The notes: generated from the letters alone by a model not told the origin. Counted from the first letter of the stretch, positions 36,318 to 46,249 are shown. The stretch: 64,000 nucleotides of DNA from Bacteroidales bacterium (GCA_003142255.1 PLLO01000006.1:275419-339418); one strand, 5' to 3'. Translations and numbers: made by a program.

Positions 36318-39300
36318 CTATTTATATTCATCCCAGCTCTTTATTGCAAGATCTTCCATTTTTATGTTGCAAAAAGCAAGGATAAATGCACTTGCAAGCC
36401 TTGCATTCGTAATAAGGGGAACATTGAAATCGATAGCGCTTCTTCTGATAGTATAATCATTATCCAGTTCAGTTGCGCTGAGATCCTTTGGTATGTTCAC
36501 CACAAGGTCAACTTCGCGGGTCTTTATGAGCTCTATGGTATTCGGTGATTTATTCTCATCAGGCCAGTAGGCCACGTGCGCTTCAACGCCTGCATTTTCG
36601 AGAAACTGCTGGGTTCCCCTTGTTGCGTATAGTTTATGTCCCCTCTCGGTGAGGGCCCTTGCGCTGTTTAAAAGTTCTACCTTTGAACGGGCAGGCCCGG
36701 TGGAAAGCAGGATGCTCTTTTTAGGTACCCTGTACCCGACAGAGAACATTGCCTTCAGTATTGCCTCGTAAAAACCTTCTCCGATGCAGCCAACCTCGCC
36801 AGTCGATGACATATCGACGCCAAGGATGGGATCGGCTTTGGCCAGGCGCGAGAAGCTGAACTGCGGCGCTTTTACCCCTACATAGTCAAGTTCAAAAAGC
36901 GATTTATCAAGTTTTTTTACGGGTATTCCAAGCATTACCTTCGTTGCCATTTCTATAAGGTTTGCTTTTAAGACTTTGGAAACAAACGGCATGCTGCGGC
37001 TTGCACGAAGGTTGCATTCAATCACTTTAATATCATTGTCCCTGGCAAGGAACTGAATATTGAAGGGACCGGTTATATTAAGCTCCCTTGCTATCTGTTT
37101 TGATATTCGTTTTATTCTCCTGACTGTCTCCAAATATATCTTCTGAGGGGGAAATACAATTGTTGCATCGCCCGAATGGACGCCGGCAAATTCTACATGC
37201 TCGCTGATGGCATATGCTATTATTTCTCCTTCTTTTCCAACGGCGTCTATTTCAATCTCCTTGGCATTCTCTATGAATTCGGAAACTACAACCGGGTACT
37301 GCTTTGATACCTGGGATGCCAGTTCGAGGTAATGAGTAAGTTCATTCTTATTTGAGACCACATTCATTGCTGCTCCGGACAATACATAAGAAGGCCTGAT
37401 AAGTACGGGAAAGCCTATACGGTCGACAAATTCGAAAATATCGTCGATAGAAGTGAGCTCTTGCCACCTCGGCTGGTCGATGGCAAGGTTATCGCACATC
37501 TTTGAGAACTTATGACGGTTTTCAGCCCTGTCAATTGAGAGCGGCGAAGTCCCCAGTACGGTAACATTTTCCCTGAAAAGCCTCATCGCCAGGTTATTCG
37601 GTATTTGTCCACCTACCGAAACAATTACTCCTCCCGGATGTTCGAGGTCAATAATATCAAGGACTCTTTCGAAAGTGAGCTCATCGAAGTAAAGCCTGTC
37701 GCAGATATCATAATCAGTACTTACGGTTTCGGGATTGTAATTGATCATTATTGAACGGAAGCCCTCTTTCTTAATTGTTTCGATTGCATTGACCGAACAC
37801 CAGTCGAACTCAACGCTTGACCCTATCCTGTATGCTCCTGACCCAAGTACGATTATTGACTTTCTGTCCCTCTCGTACACGATATCATTCTCAGTTCCTC
37901 CGTAAGTAAGGTACAGGTAATTTGTGATAGCCGGATACTCGGCTGCAAGGGTGTCGATTTGTTTTACACAGGGAACAATGTCGAGGTTCTTCCTTCTCTG
38001 CCTGACCTTAAGAAGATCTTCGTTGATTTCTGACGGACCTGACCTGAGTACATGCCTGGCAATCTGAAAGTCGCTGAATCCGTTTATCTTGGAATGAGAT
38101 AACAGCTCTGTCGGAATACTTTCAATGGTTTTGTATTGGCTGAGCTCATCTTTGATATTGATGATATTTCTGAGCTTGAACAGGAACCACTTATCGATCT
38201 TTGTGAGTTCATAGATCCTGTCGATAGACATTCCCTTATCGAGAGCCTCGGCAATAGAGAATATCCTCATGTCGGTCGGCTCGGCAAGCTCTTTCTCGAT
38301 ATCCCTGAATTTAATTTCATGGTTGCCGGTAAATCCATGCATTCCCTGGCCTATCATCCTGAGTCCCTTCTGGATGACCTCCTCGAAATTTCTCCCGATT
38401 GCCATAACTTCACCGACGCTTTTCATGCTGCTGCCTATGGCATGCGATACACCCTCGAATTTATTAAGGTCCCATCTCGGGATCTTGCAGACAATATAAT
38501 CGAGGGCAGGTTCAAAGCATGCGGTGGTGGTTTTTGTCACAGAATTCTTCAGTTCATGAAGTCCGTATCCGAGACCAAGCTTTGCAGCCACGAATGCAAG
38601 AGGGTAGCCTGTTGCTTTTGATGCCAGGGCACTTGAACGCGAGAGCCGCGCATTGACTTCAATTACCCGGTAATCTTCCGAATCGGGAGAGAGTGCAAAC
38701 TGAACGTTGCATTCACCGACGATCCCAATATGCCTTATGATCCTTATAGAAAGTTCCCTAAGCTTATGATATTCGCTGTTTGTCAGGGTTTGCGACGGAG
38801 CCACCACAATACTTTCTCCGGTATGAATACCAAGGGGATCGAAGTTCTCCATATTGCAGACAGTTATGCAATTGTCGAATTTGTCCCTGACAACTTCATA
38901 TTCGACTTCTTTCCATCCTTTAAGCGATTCTTCAACGAGTATCTGGTTTGTAAAGGAAAAAGCCCTGGAAGCAAGGTTGTTCATCTCGGCCTTGCTTGAT
39001 GCAAATCCGCTTCCCTGACCTCCCAGGGTATATGCAGCCCTGATAATAATCGGAAATCCCAGTTTTTCAGCTGCTTCAATGGCATCATCAACACTTTGGA
39101 CTGCGATACTGCGAGGTGTTTTAACGTCTATCTCTCCGAGCTTCCTTACAAAAAGCTCCCTGTCCTCCGTATCCATGATGGCAGAAACCGGAGTACCCAG
39201 CACCCTTACATTATATTTCTCAAATATTCCGTTTTTGAAAAGATCCGTTCCGCAGTTGAGAGCTGTCTGTCCGCCAAAGGAAAGCAGGATGCCGTCGGGC

Positions 39301-39539
39301 CGCTCCTTTTCAATAACCTTCTCTACAAAATAGGGAGTTATAGGAAGAAAATATATTTTTCCGGCAATCTCCTCCGAAGTCTGAACCGTTGCTATGTTGG
39401 GATTTATCAGGACGGTTTTGATACCTTCCTCTTTTAATGCCTTAAGTGCCTGTGACCCCGAATAATCGAATTCACCTGCCTCACCAATTTTAAGGGCGCC
39501 GGATCCCAGGATTATCACCTTTTTCAAATCATCTTTCAT
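36318..39539 (-). CDS. carB: Carbamoyl-phosphate synthase large subunit
   Basis: Makes carbamoyl phosphate for arginine and pyrimidines. 1073 aa, full length. Two homologous halves, each starting with an ATP-grasp module (IILGSGALKIGEAGEFDYSG and IVLGSGAYRIGSSVEFDWCS), an oligomerisation region near 400-550, and a C-terminal MGS-like allosteric domain (from about 935, ILLSTGPARSKVELL). Divergent from argR; the small subunit carA is 3.3 kb away beyond argRGH. A -7 box TATTTTTG lies at 39557-39564 (minus strand). Confidence 0.98.
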   Translation of the reverse strand: MKDDLKKVIILGSGALKIGEAGEFDYSGSQALKALKEEGIKTVLINPNIATVQTSEEIAGKIYFLPITPYFVEKVIEKERPDGILLSFGGQTALNCGTDLFKNGIFEKYNVRVLGTPVSAIMDTEDRELFVRKLGEIDVKTPRSIAVQSVDDAIEAAEKLGFPIIIRAAYTLGGQGSGFASSKAEMNNLASRAFSFTNQILVEESLKGWKEVEYEVVRDKFDNCITVCNMENFDPLGIHTGESIVVAPSQTLTNSEYHKLRELSIRIIRHIGIVGECNVQFALSPDSEDYRVIEVNARLSRSSALASKATGYPLAFVAAKLGLGYGLHELKNSVTKTTTACFEPALDYIVCKIPRWDLNKFEGVSHAIGSSMKSVGEVMAIGRNFEEVIQKGLRMIGQGMHGFTGNHEIKFRDIEKELAEPTDMRIFSIAEALDKGMSIDRIYELTKIDKWFLFKLRNIINIKDELSQYKTIESIPTELLSHSKINGFSDFQIARHVLRSGPSEINEDLLKVRQRRKNLDIVPCVKQIDTLAAEYPAITNYLYLTYGGTENDIVYERDRKSIIVLGSGAYRIGSSVEFDWCSVNAIETIKKEGFRSIMINYNPETVSTDYDICDRLYFDELTFERVLDIIDLEHPGGVIVSVGGQIPNNLAMRLFRENVTVLGTSPLSIDRAENRHKFSKMCDNLAIDQPRWQELTSIDDIFEFVDRIGFPVLIRPSYVLSGAAMNVVSNKNELTHYLELASQVSKQYPVVVSEFIENAKEIEIDAVGKEGEIIAYAISEHVEFAGVHSGDATIVFPPQKIYLETVRRIKRISKQIARELNITGPFNIQFLARDNDIKVIECNLRASRSMPFVSKVLKANLIEMATKVMLGIPVKKLDKSLFELDYVGVKAPQFSFSRLAKADPILGVDMSSTGEVGCIGEGFYEAILKAMFSVGYRVPKKSILLSTGPARSKVELLNSARALTERGHKLYATRGTQQFLENAGVEAHVAYWPDENKSPNTIELIKTREVDLVVNIPKDLSATELDNDYTIRRSAIDFNVPLITNARLASAFILAFCNIKMEDLAIKSWDEYK

Positions 39540-39584
39540 CTGACGGATTTGAAGGTCAAAAATAGCACAAATTTTTATTAGAAG

Positions 39585-39614
39585 CTTGTTTTTAATGAAA
39601 TATGAATATATTTG
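39585..39614 (+). promoter_or_regulatory. argR promoter
   Basis: CTTG (39585-39588), 18-bp spacer, TATATTTG (39607-39614). The -7 box is inside the first ARG box. It also excludes the TTG at 39612 as the argR start. Confidence 0.65.
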
Positions 39615-39639
39615 CAGAAAAAATGTATAAATATGCAGA
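39601..39639. promoter_or_regulatory. Two tandem ARG boxes (ArgR operator)
   Basis: Box 1, 39601-39618, TATGAATATATTTGCAGA, has one mismatch to the core TGnAT-n4-ATnCA; box 2, 39622-39639, AATGTATAAATATGCAGA, is a perfect match. Each is 18 bp and they are 3 bp apart (21 bp centre to centre), the arrangement known for ArgR hexamer operators in E. coli. They cover the -7 box and the start codon of argR, so autorepression of argR-argG-argH is expected. Confidence 0.75.
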
Positions 39640-40118
39640 AAACAAAACGGCTTCTGGCAATTGAAAAGTTAATTACAGAGGAGGAAATATCATCGCATGA
39701 AGTACTGCTGAAAAAGCTGAAAGGCAAAGGTCTCAATTGCACTCAGGCAACTCTTTCCCGCAATTTAAGGCAGCTGGGAGCCGGTCGTATTCCTGACGGA
39801 AGAGGTGGCTACAAATATTTCCTGCCCGACAATTCCGGTAATTTGCCTTCGAAAGCAGCCAAGATCCAGGTTCTTCCGGCAATTCGCGAGATTGTTGAGG
39901 CAAAAGGCCTTCTTGTAATAAAAACAATACCAGGCAATGCCAGTAATACTGCATTTTATATAGATAATACATCAAGGTTCGAGATTGCAGGAACCATAGC
40001 TGGTGACGATACCATTCTCGTCATTCCGCGTGACGGTATTTCAATTAATCAGGTGCATACATGCCTCGAGATCATTCTGCCAGGTCTGCATGAGCAAATA
40101 AAAAAGAAAAATATCTGA
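39633..40118 (+). CDS. argR: Arginine repressor ArgR
   Basis: 161 aa from ATG 39633. The longer frame from TTG 39612 would start inside the promoter -7 box. N-terminal winged helix (RLLAIEKLITEEEISSHEVL, NCTQATLSRNLRQLG), C-terminal hexamerisation/arginine-binding domain with IAGTIAGDDTILVIPRD (the GTIAGDDT motif binds arginine). First gene of argR-argG-argH. Confidence 0.95.
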   Translation: MQKTKRLLAIEKLITEEEISSHEVLLKKLKGKGLNCTQATLSRNLRQLGAGRIPDGRGGYKYFLPDNSGNLPSKAAKIQVLPAIREIVEAKGLLVIKTIPGNASNTAFYIDNTSRFEIAGTIAGDDTILVIPRDGISINQVHTCLEIILPGLHEQIKKKNI

Positions 40119-40158
40119 TATAAATATTAAATAGTAATTAACAGTTAAATTTCATAAA

Positions 40159-41391
40159 ATGAAAGAAAAAGTTGTTTTGGCGTACAGCGGAGGATTGGAT
40201 ACTTCGGTAATACTTAAATGGTTAATCGAAAAGGGTTTTGATGTGATTGCATTTGTAGCAGATGTTGGCCAGGCAGAGAATTTTGAGGAGTGCAGGAAAA
40301 AAGCTCTGTTGCTTGGTGCATCCAAAGTCATAATAGCCGATCTGAAAAGGGAATTTGTCGAGAAGTATGTTTTGAAGGCGATAATGGCAAATGCAATTTA
40401 TGAAGACAGGTATCTTCTTGGCACTGCACTGGCCAGGCCGCTGATCGCTAAAAAACAGATTGAAGTTGCCAGGGAGGAGGGCGCCTCTGCCGTTGCTCAT
40501 GGCGCAACCGGTAAAGGCAATGACCAGGTGAGATTTGAACTATGTTATTATGCTCTGATGCCGGGGGTCAAGGTAATTTCACCATGGAAAGACAAGGAAT
40601 TCCTTGCACAATTCAAGGGCAGGACAGATCTTCTTAAATACGCTTCTGAAAAAAAGATCCCTGTGAAAGCCAGTATCGATAAGCCTTATAGCGAAGACGA
40701 TAACCTTATGCATATAAGCCATGAGGCAGGAGTACTTGAAGATCCCATGTATACGCTTCACAAAAGCATGCTCGAAAAAATGGTCATGCCACAGGATGCC
40801 CCGGACAAAGAGACACGTATTGTGATCCACTTCAAGAACGGACTGCCGGTTAAGCTTGTAAACAAGGAAGATGGCACTATAAAAGAAGACCCCTATGATA
40901 TGTATATATATCTGAATGAGCTTGCCGGGAAAAACGGGATCGGATTGCTCGACATGGTAGAGAACAGGTTCGTGGGAATCAAATCGAGAGGTGTCTACGA
41001 GACCCCGGCAGCGACTGTCCTGCATATTGCCCATAAGGATATTGAGGGAATTGCCATGGACCGCGAGGTAATGCGACTTGTTAATATGCTGACCCCTAAA
41101 TTTGCAGAGATAATCTATAATGGATTCTGGTTCAGTCCTGAAATGGATTTTCTGATGGCAGCTATAGAGAAGAGCCAGGAGCTGATCGACGGCAGCGTTC
41201 ATCTTTGCCTTTACAAGGGGAATGTAATTATAGAAGGGCGTGAGTCTCCATCTTCATTATACAATAAAAAGCTATCCAGCATGGATATCGAGGGTGGATT
41301 TGATCAGACCGACAGCAAGGGATTCATAAAGATAAATGCTATCAGGCTCATGGCTCACCGGGCAATTATAGAGGAGAACCGGAATAAATAA
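40159..41391 (+). CDS. argG: Argininosuccinate synthase
   Basis: Joins citrulline and aspartate with ATP. 410 aa. P-loop-like [46 protein letters not shown]. 40 bp after argR with no own promoter seen; 18 bp before argH. Confidence 0.97.
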   Translation: MKEKVVLAYSGGLDTSVILKWLIEKGFDVIAFVADVGQAENFEECRKKALLLGASKVIIADLKREFVEKYVLKAIMANAIYEDRYLLGTALARPLIAKKQIEVAREEGASAVAHGATGKGNDQVRFELCYYALMPGVKVISPWKDKEFLAQFKGRTDLLKYASEKKIPVKASIDKPYSEDDNLMHISHEAGVLEDPMYTLHKSMLEKMVMPQDAPDKETRIVIHFKNGLPVKLVNKEDGTIKEDPYDMYIYLNELAGKNGIGLLDMVENRFVGIKSRGVYETPAATVLHIAHKDIEGIAMDREVMRLVNMLTPKFAEIIYNGFWFSPEMDFLMAAIEKSQELIDGSVHLCLYKGNVIIEGRESPSSLYNKKLSSMDIEGGFDQTDSKGFIKINAIRLMAHRAIIEENRNK

Positions 41392-41409
41392 CATAAAAAA
41401 CAAGATTTT

Positions 41410-42750
41410 ATGAAACTTTGGGAAAAAGGGATAACCCCGGAACCTGCAATCATTGAATTTACAGCAGGTGAAGACAGGATGACTGATCTTGCACTTGCCA
41501 AGTGGGATATTATCGGATCAATGGCCCATGTAATAATGCTCAATAATGTCGGGCTGATCGTGGAAGAAGAGAAGAATGATCTGTTAAAAGCACTTCATTC
41601 TCTCTTTGTATGGGATGAAGAGGGGAGTCTTGTAATTGAGAAAGATGTTGAAGACATTCATTCCCAGATAGAGAAAGAGATATCATCGATCCTCGGCACA
41701 ACCGGCAAAAAAATCCATACCGGGCGGTCCAGGAACGATCAGGTTCTGGTCGACATCAGGCTTTATACGCGGGAGGAGATAGATAAGCTCGCCATTCTGG
41801 TTGGGAAGCTCTTTTCAAGGCTTCAGGCCCTGAGCGAACAGCATCGCGAGGTGCTTCTTCCGGGTTATACCCACATGCAGCCGGCAATGGTTTCATCTTT
41901 CGGTCTCTGGTTCGGGGCCTATGCCGAATGCCTTGCAGAGGATATACTGATGCTCTCATCGGCAAGGGCTCTCAATAACAGGAATCCTCTTGGAACGGCT
42001 GCCGGGTTTGGGACAACATTACCCCTGAACAGAAAACTGACTTCCGAGCTACTGGAATTCGATGATCTGCTTTATAATTCAGCATATGCCAGTCTCAGCA
42101 GGGGGAAGGTAGAGTTGTCTGTCGCCTCATCTCTGGCTTCACTGGCCCAGACTCTGTCAAGGTTCTCTATGGATGTATGCCTCTATATGAGTGCAGAGTT
42201 CAGGTTTATTGATTTTCCCGATGAGTATGTGACAGGATCCAGTATAATGCCTCAGAAAAGAAATCCCGATGTCTTCGAGCTTATCCGCGGGAGATCCAAT
42301 ATCATTCAGACTATTCCGAATCAGATTGTCATGCTCACGTCGAATCTTCCTTCCGGTTATAACAGGGATCTGCAGCTATTGAAAAAAATTATATTTAGCG
42401 CATTTCATGAGCTCACGGAATGTATTGAAATCATGCTGCTGATGCTCAATAATATTATAATTCGTAAAAACATAACGGAGAATCCGCTTTACAACACTAT
42501 TTTCAGCACCGAGGAGATAAACAGGCTTGTTAGAGATGGTATTCCATTTCGGGATGCATACCAGGCAGTCTCCGAAATGGTTAAAAATTCTACGTTTTCA
42601 AAGACGGTAATTTCAGATTATGCTCATGAGGGAAGCATCGGCAACCTTTGCAACGAGCAGATTGCAGAATTATTCAACAAGAGGATGGAGTGCTTTAAAA
42701 ACAAGTCGGCTGCAGAAATGGCTGAAAAGATGATGGAGTATGTAAAATGA
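41410..42750 (+). CDS. argH: Argininosuccinate lyase
   Basis: Releases arginine and fumarate. 446 aa, fumarase/aspartase fold. HTGRSRNDQVLVDIRLY, GYTHMQPAMVSSFGLW, and the mobile loop GSSIMPQKRNPDVFELIRG with its catalytic Ser. Ends 5 bp before repeat copy C; converges with carA. Confidence 0.97.
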   Translation: MKLWEKGITPEPAIIEFTAGEDRMTDLALAKWDIIGSMAHVIMLNNVGLIVEEEKNDLLKALHSLFVWDEEGSLVIEKDVEDIHSQIEKEISSILGTTGKKIHTGRSRNDQVLVDIRLYTREEIDKLAILVGKLFSRLQALSEQHREVLLPGYTHMQPAMVSSFGLWFGAYAECLAEDILMLSSARALNNRNPLGTAAGFGTTLPLNRKLTSELLEFDDLLYNSAYASLSRGKVELSVASSLASLAQTLSRFSMDVCLYMSAEFRFIDFPDEYVTGSSIMPQKRNPDVFELIRGRSNIIQTIPNQIVMLTSNLPSGYNRDLQLLKKIIFSAFHELTECIEIMLLMLNNIIIRKNITENPLYNTIFSTEEINRLVRDGIPFRDAYQAVSEMVKNSTFSKTVISDYAHEGSIGNLCNEQIAELFNKRMECFKNKSAAEMAEKMMEYVK

Positions 42751-42755
42751 TATGT

Positions 42756-42857
42756 CCCCCATCCCCCCTGAAGGGGGACTTAATATATTAAAGATTTAGA
42801 TTGTAACGGGATTTGAAGCCCCCTTTAGGGGGCAATCCGTCGTCTGACGGATGGGGG
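42756..42857. repeat. Palindromic intergenic repeat, copy C (full element)
   Basis: 102 bp filling the argH-carA gap almost exactly: 9-bp perfect terminal inverted repeats CCCCCATCC/GGATGGGGG (42756-42764, 42849-42857), internal hairpins CCCCCCTGAAGGGGG and GCCCCCTTTAGGGGGC, and a small CCGTC/GACGG hairpin near the right end. The right end touches the carA stop codon. It may double as a bidirectional terminator. Confidence 0.8.
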
Positions 42858-43937
42858 CTATTTTGATCTTTTAATATTCTCTATGAATACATCAAAAAGG
42901 TAATCGGTATCCGTTGGTCCACCGGAGGCTTCAGGGTGGAACTGAGTTGAGAAGAATGGCTTGGTTTTGTGCTTCATTCCCTCATTGGTCTTGTCATTTA
43001 TATTTATAAAAAGCGGATCCCACTCTTTTCCGAGGGTATTGTTATCGACTGCAAATCCGTGATTCTGCGAGGTTATATATGCTTTATCAGTACCAACATG
43101 GATAACCGGCTGATTGTGGCTTCGGTGTCCGTACTTCAGTTTATATGTGTCGGCACCTGATGCCAGCGCCATAAGCTGGTTGCCAAGGCAAATCCCGAAA
43201 ATCGGTATTCCCTTTTCAAAGGATTTTCTTATGTTTTCAATTGTAATGCCGCACATTTTAGGATCGCCGGGTCCGTTTGAAAGAAAGAGACCATCAAATT
43301 TCTCTGAATGATAATCGTAATCCCATGGAACTCTTATTATTGTTGCGTCTCGCTTCAGCAGGTTCCTGATTATGTTATATTTAACGCCACAGTCAACAAG
43401 CAGTATCCTGTATTTACCGCTGCCATAGATTTTCTTTTCTCTGGTGCTTACCTCGGCAACAAGATTGAACTTGTTCGGGTCATAAAAAGGAACTGATGCC
43501 CCTTCAGGTTCTACTTTCCCGAGCATTGCTCCCTTTTCACGGATCCTTTTGGTAAGGGCACGTGTATCAATTCCATAAACTCCGGGAACTTTATTCCTTT
43601 TAAGCCATTCATCAAGGCTTTCAGTGGCGTTCCAGTGGCTGTACTCGAAGGAGTAATCTGATACTATGAGTCCCGAAATATGAATTGAAGAAGATTCATA
43701 AAAGCGGTAAAGGTCGTTCTCCTCGTTTTTTGCGGGGGCTCCATAATTGCCTACCAGAGGATAAGTAAGACAAAGTATCTGTCCCCTGTAAGATGGATCA
43801 GTAAGGCTTTCCGGGTAACCAGTCATTGCAGTATTGAAAACAACTTCTCCTGCAGCAGCAACCACAGCACCAAAGGATCTTCCATGGTAAACCGTTCCGT
43901 CTTCCAGCGTCAGAGTGACTTTAGTTCTTTCTTCCAT
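42858..43937 (-). CDS. carA: Carbamoyl-phosphate synthase small subunit
   Basis: Glutaminase subunit that feeds ammonia to CarB. 359 aa. N-terminal CPSase domain (LTLEDGTVYHGRSFGA, FNTAMTGYPESLTDPSY) and class I amidotransferase domain with Cys in IFGICLGNQLMALASGA and His in TQFHPEASGGP. Encoded 10 bp after patB, so probably one transcript with it, apart from carB. Confidence 0.97.
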   Translation of the reverse strand: MEERTKVTLTLEDGTVYHGRSFGAVVAAAGEVVFNTAMTGYPESLTDPSYRGQILCLTYPLVGNYGAPAKNEENDLYRFYESSSIHISGLIVSDYSFEYSHWNATESLDEWLKRNKVPGVYGIDTRALTKRIREKGAMLGKVEPEGASVPFYDPNKFNLVAEVSTREKKIYGSGKYRILLVDCGVKYNIIRNLLKRDATIIRVPWDYDYHSEKFDGLFLSNGPGDPKMCGITIENIRKSFEKGIPIFGICLGNQLMALASGADTYKLKYGHRSHNQPVIHVGTDKAYITSQNHGFAVDNNTLGKEWDPLFININDKTNEGMKHKTKPFFSTQFHPEASGGPTDTDYLFDVFIENIKRSK

Positions 43938-43947
43938 CCGTAGGTTA

Positions 43948-45132
43948 TTATTTTAATTGTCTAACTTCTGCAACTGCCTTTTCAATCTGCTCCAGAGCCT
44001 GAGCGACAATCTGCCTGGTTGTACCGATATTCATTCTCATAAAACCTTCACCCCCGGGGCCAAAAGCAGATCCCTCATTCATCCCGACACCTGCCTTATC
44101 GACAAAAAAGCTCTGCAGTTCTTTTCCGTTCATTCCAAATTTCCGGCAATCGAGCCATATCATATATGTTGCCTCATTTCTTACTGGTATTATCTCCGGG
44201 ATGCGCTCCCGGCAATAATTCAGAACCAATTCTGCATTCTTGTTGAGGTACTCAAGCAGCTCCCCAAGCCACTCTTCGCCTTCAGAATAAGCAGCTATTG
44301 AAGCAACTGTTCCAAAGATATTTCCATTTCCGATATGCAGGCTTTCGATCTTCCTGTTGAAGTACTTTCTCAGCACATGGTTTGGAATTATCAGGGATGA
44401 TGTTGATAGTCCGGCGAGATTGAAGGTTTTGCTCGGAGCGATGCATGTAACTGTAATATTAGCGATCTCTTCGGAGATTGATGCTATCGGCGTATACCTG
44501 TATCCGGGAAGCACCAGGTCGCAATGTATCTCATCGGAGAGGATAAGGATATTGTTTTTAAGACAAATGCCGGCAAGTGTTTGGAGTTCCTCGCGTGACC
44601 ATGCTCTGCCGACAGGATTATGGGGATTGGAGATAATGATCATTTTTGTTGATTCGTTCAGAGAAGCTGCCAGTGAGTCAAAGTCCATACTCCATTTTCC
44701 GTCCTTTTCAATCAGCTGGTTGTAAACAATATTTCTGCCATGGCTCTCGACGGCAGAGAAGAAAGGAGTGTACACCGGAGGCTGAACGATTATTGAATCA
44801 CCCGGCCTGGTAAATGACAGGGTGCATAAATTCAGTGCCGGAACAACACCGGGGCAGAAGCATATCCACTCGTTCTCAATTCGCCAGCCGTGTCTTTTTT
44901 CAACCCACCGGGAAATTGAATTATAATACTCTCCCGGGCGGAAAGTGTATCCCATTATTTCATGCTGAAGGCGGGTTCTTAATTTATCAATGATGAACTC
45001 CGGCGTTTTAAAATCCATGTCGGCCACCCACATCGGGATAATATCCTTTTTCCCGAAAGTCTCAAGCCTTAGATCATACTTGACACAGTCAGTTCCCTCT
45101 CTTTCAATATATTCATCAAAATTCCATCTCAT
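43948..45132 (-). CDS. patB: PatB/MalY-type PLP-dependent C-S lyase/aminotransferase
   Basis: 394 aa, fold type I PLP enzyme. IPMWVADMDFKTP is the PatB/MalY signature; ISNPHNPVGRAWSREEL, SDEIHCDLVLPG and the PLP lysine in APSKTFNLAGL are present. Members cleave cystathionine or cysteine C-S bonds. Upstream of carA in the same direction, without a known functional link. Confidence 0.9.
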   Translation of the reverse strand: MRWNFDEYIEREGTDCVKYDLRLETFGKKDIIPMWVADMDFKTPEFIIDKLRTRLQHEIMGYTFRPGEYYNSISRWVEKRHGWRIENEWICFCPGVVPALNLCTLSFTRPGDSIIVQPPVYTPFFSAVESHGRNIVYNQLIEKDGKWSMDFDSLAASLNESTKMIIISNPHNPVGRAWSREELQTLAGICLKNNILILSDEIHCDLVLPGYRYTPIASISEEIANITVTCIAPSKTFNLAGLSTSSLIIPNHVLRKYFNRKIESLHIGNGNIFGTVASIAAYSEGEEWLGELLEYLNKNAELVLNYCRERIPEIIPVRNEATYMIWLDCRKFGMNGKELQSFFVDKAGVGMNEGSAFGPGGEGFMRMNIGTTRQIVAQALEQIEKAVAEVRQLK

Positions 45133-45157
45133 TGGGAGTGCAATAATTTCAGGGGTT

Positions 45158-45165
45158 CAAAGATA
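45158..45165 (-). promoter_or_regulatory. Candidate -7 box upstream of patB-carA
   Basis: TATCTTTG on the minus strand, 26 bases before the patB start; the -33 region (GTTTATC) is an imperfect match. Confidence 0.5.
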
Positions 45166-45359
45166 TATAAAATCACTGATAAACACGTGAGGCTGTTGAT
45201 CAGGGATATAAATTGAAGATTACAGGGGTATCAAATACTGATTGGCTGGCAAACATCATATTTCTTATCAAAATGGGGCGCTTTTTGAGTATTTTCAATA
45301 TAATTTATTACTTTTATGGGCGGGTTTAATTTAACTTTTGTAACTAAAAAAGATCATTT

Positions 45360-46181
45360 ATGAAAAAGGCGATTGCAATTTTGATTCTTCCGGCTCTCCT
45401 GTTAAGTTTCGCTTCCATTACAGGATGTAAAAACAAGAAAGCCAATAACGAGCAGAAGAAGGTTGAAGTTCAGGCAGTTGATACAATTAAAAAGAATATA
45501 GAAGCAAATGTTTATCCGCTGCCAACATCTGCAGAGGTTATTAAAATGCTCTCTGACCTTGAGGTCGGATATATTTTCGGAATATCCAATCCGGTAGAGA
45601 ATTCAAAGAAATACTTCAGCAGTACTGCCAGATCAATTAATATGGGAGTATACGGAGCAGACCTGAGCTATGCAACTCTGTATAATATCCAGCAGTCGGT
45701 TATTGACTATATGGATGCGATCAGGAACCTGGCAAATGAGCTCAATATGTCAAAGATATATGATGCTTCACTATACGATAAAATCAAACAGAATTTCGAC
45801 AACAAGGACGAGCTGGTTAAGATTCTTACCGCAGCATTCAATGATACTTATAATTATCTGGCTGACAATGACCAGCAACCTCTGGCACTTCTTGTCGTAG
45901 GTGGCGCCTGGGTTGAGGGGATGTTCCTTACAACGCATGTCTCTGCTGCTGCATATCAGGTAGCCGGGATATCCAAAAACCTTCTGGATCAGAAAAAGTC
46001 GTTCGAATTATTTTTAGAGATTACCAAACCATATGGAAATGATCCTATAGTAAGCGACTTTGTTAAGGCTCTTGACCCGGTTAAGAAAGTCTATGACAGA
46101 CTGGGAACAAGTTTGACCGAACAGAATATAAAGGATATAACAAAAGCAATTGAAGAAGTAAGGGGACAAATTATCAAATAG
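45360..46181 (+). CDS. Conserved hypothetical lipoprotein
   Basis: 273 aa. Lipobox SITGC (Cys23), then a Lys-rich linker and an all-helical domain (about residues 55-273) with LSDLEVGYIFGISNPVEN, LLVVGGAWVEGMFLTTHV and a C-terminal amphipathic end. No family recognised by name; looks like a protein class widespread in Bacteroidales. Ends 18 bp before a strong terminator. Confidence 0.7.
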   Translation: MKKAIAILILPALLLSFASITGCKNKKANNEQKKVEVQAVDTIKKNIEANVYPLPTSAEVIKMLSDLEVGYIFGISNPVENSKKYFSSTARSINMGVYGADLSYATLYNIQQSVIDYMDAIRNLANELNMSKIYDASLYDKIKQNFDNKDELVKILTAAFNDTYNYLADNDQQPLALLVVGGAWVEGMFLTTHVSAAAYQVAGISKNLLDQKKSFELFLEITKPYGNDPIVSDFVKALDPVKKVYDRLGTSLTEQNIKDITKAIEEVRGQIIK

Positions 46182-46198
46182 CTGATTTTTAAATATAT

Positions 46199-46232
46199 GA
46201 CCGCAAAGTGTTTCCTTTGCGGTCTTTTTTTT
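46199..46232 (+). terminator. Intrinsic terminator
   Basis: GACCGCAAAG, 6-nt loop, CTTTGCGGTC, then eight T. 10-bp perfect stem after the lipoprotein gene. Confidence 0.88.
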
Positions 46233-46249
46233 ATTGCTGAGATATCTGT

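Noticed and set aside
38136-38621. 161-aa open frame on the plus strand inside carB
   Set aside because: Shadow frame; carB is intact here and codon use explains the opening.
39612-39632. TTG start for argR
   Set aside because: It lies in the -7 promoter box, so it would not be within the transcript.
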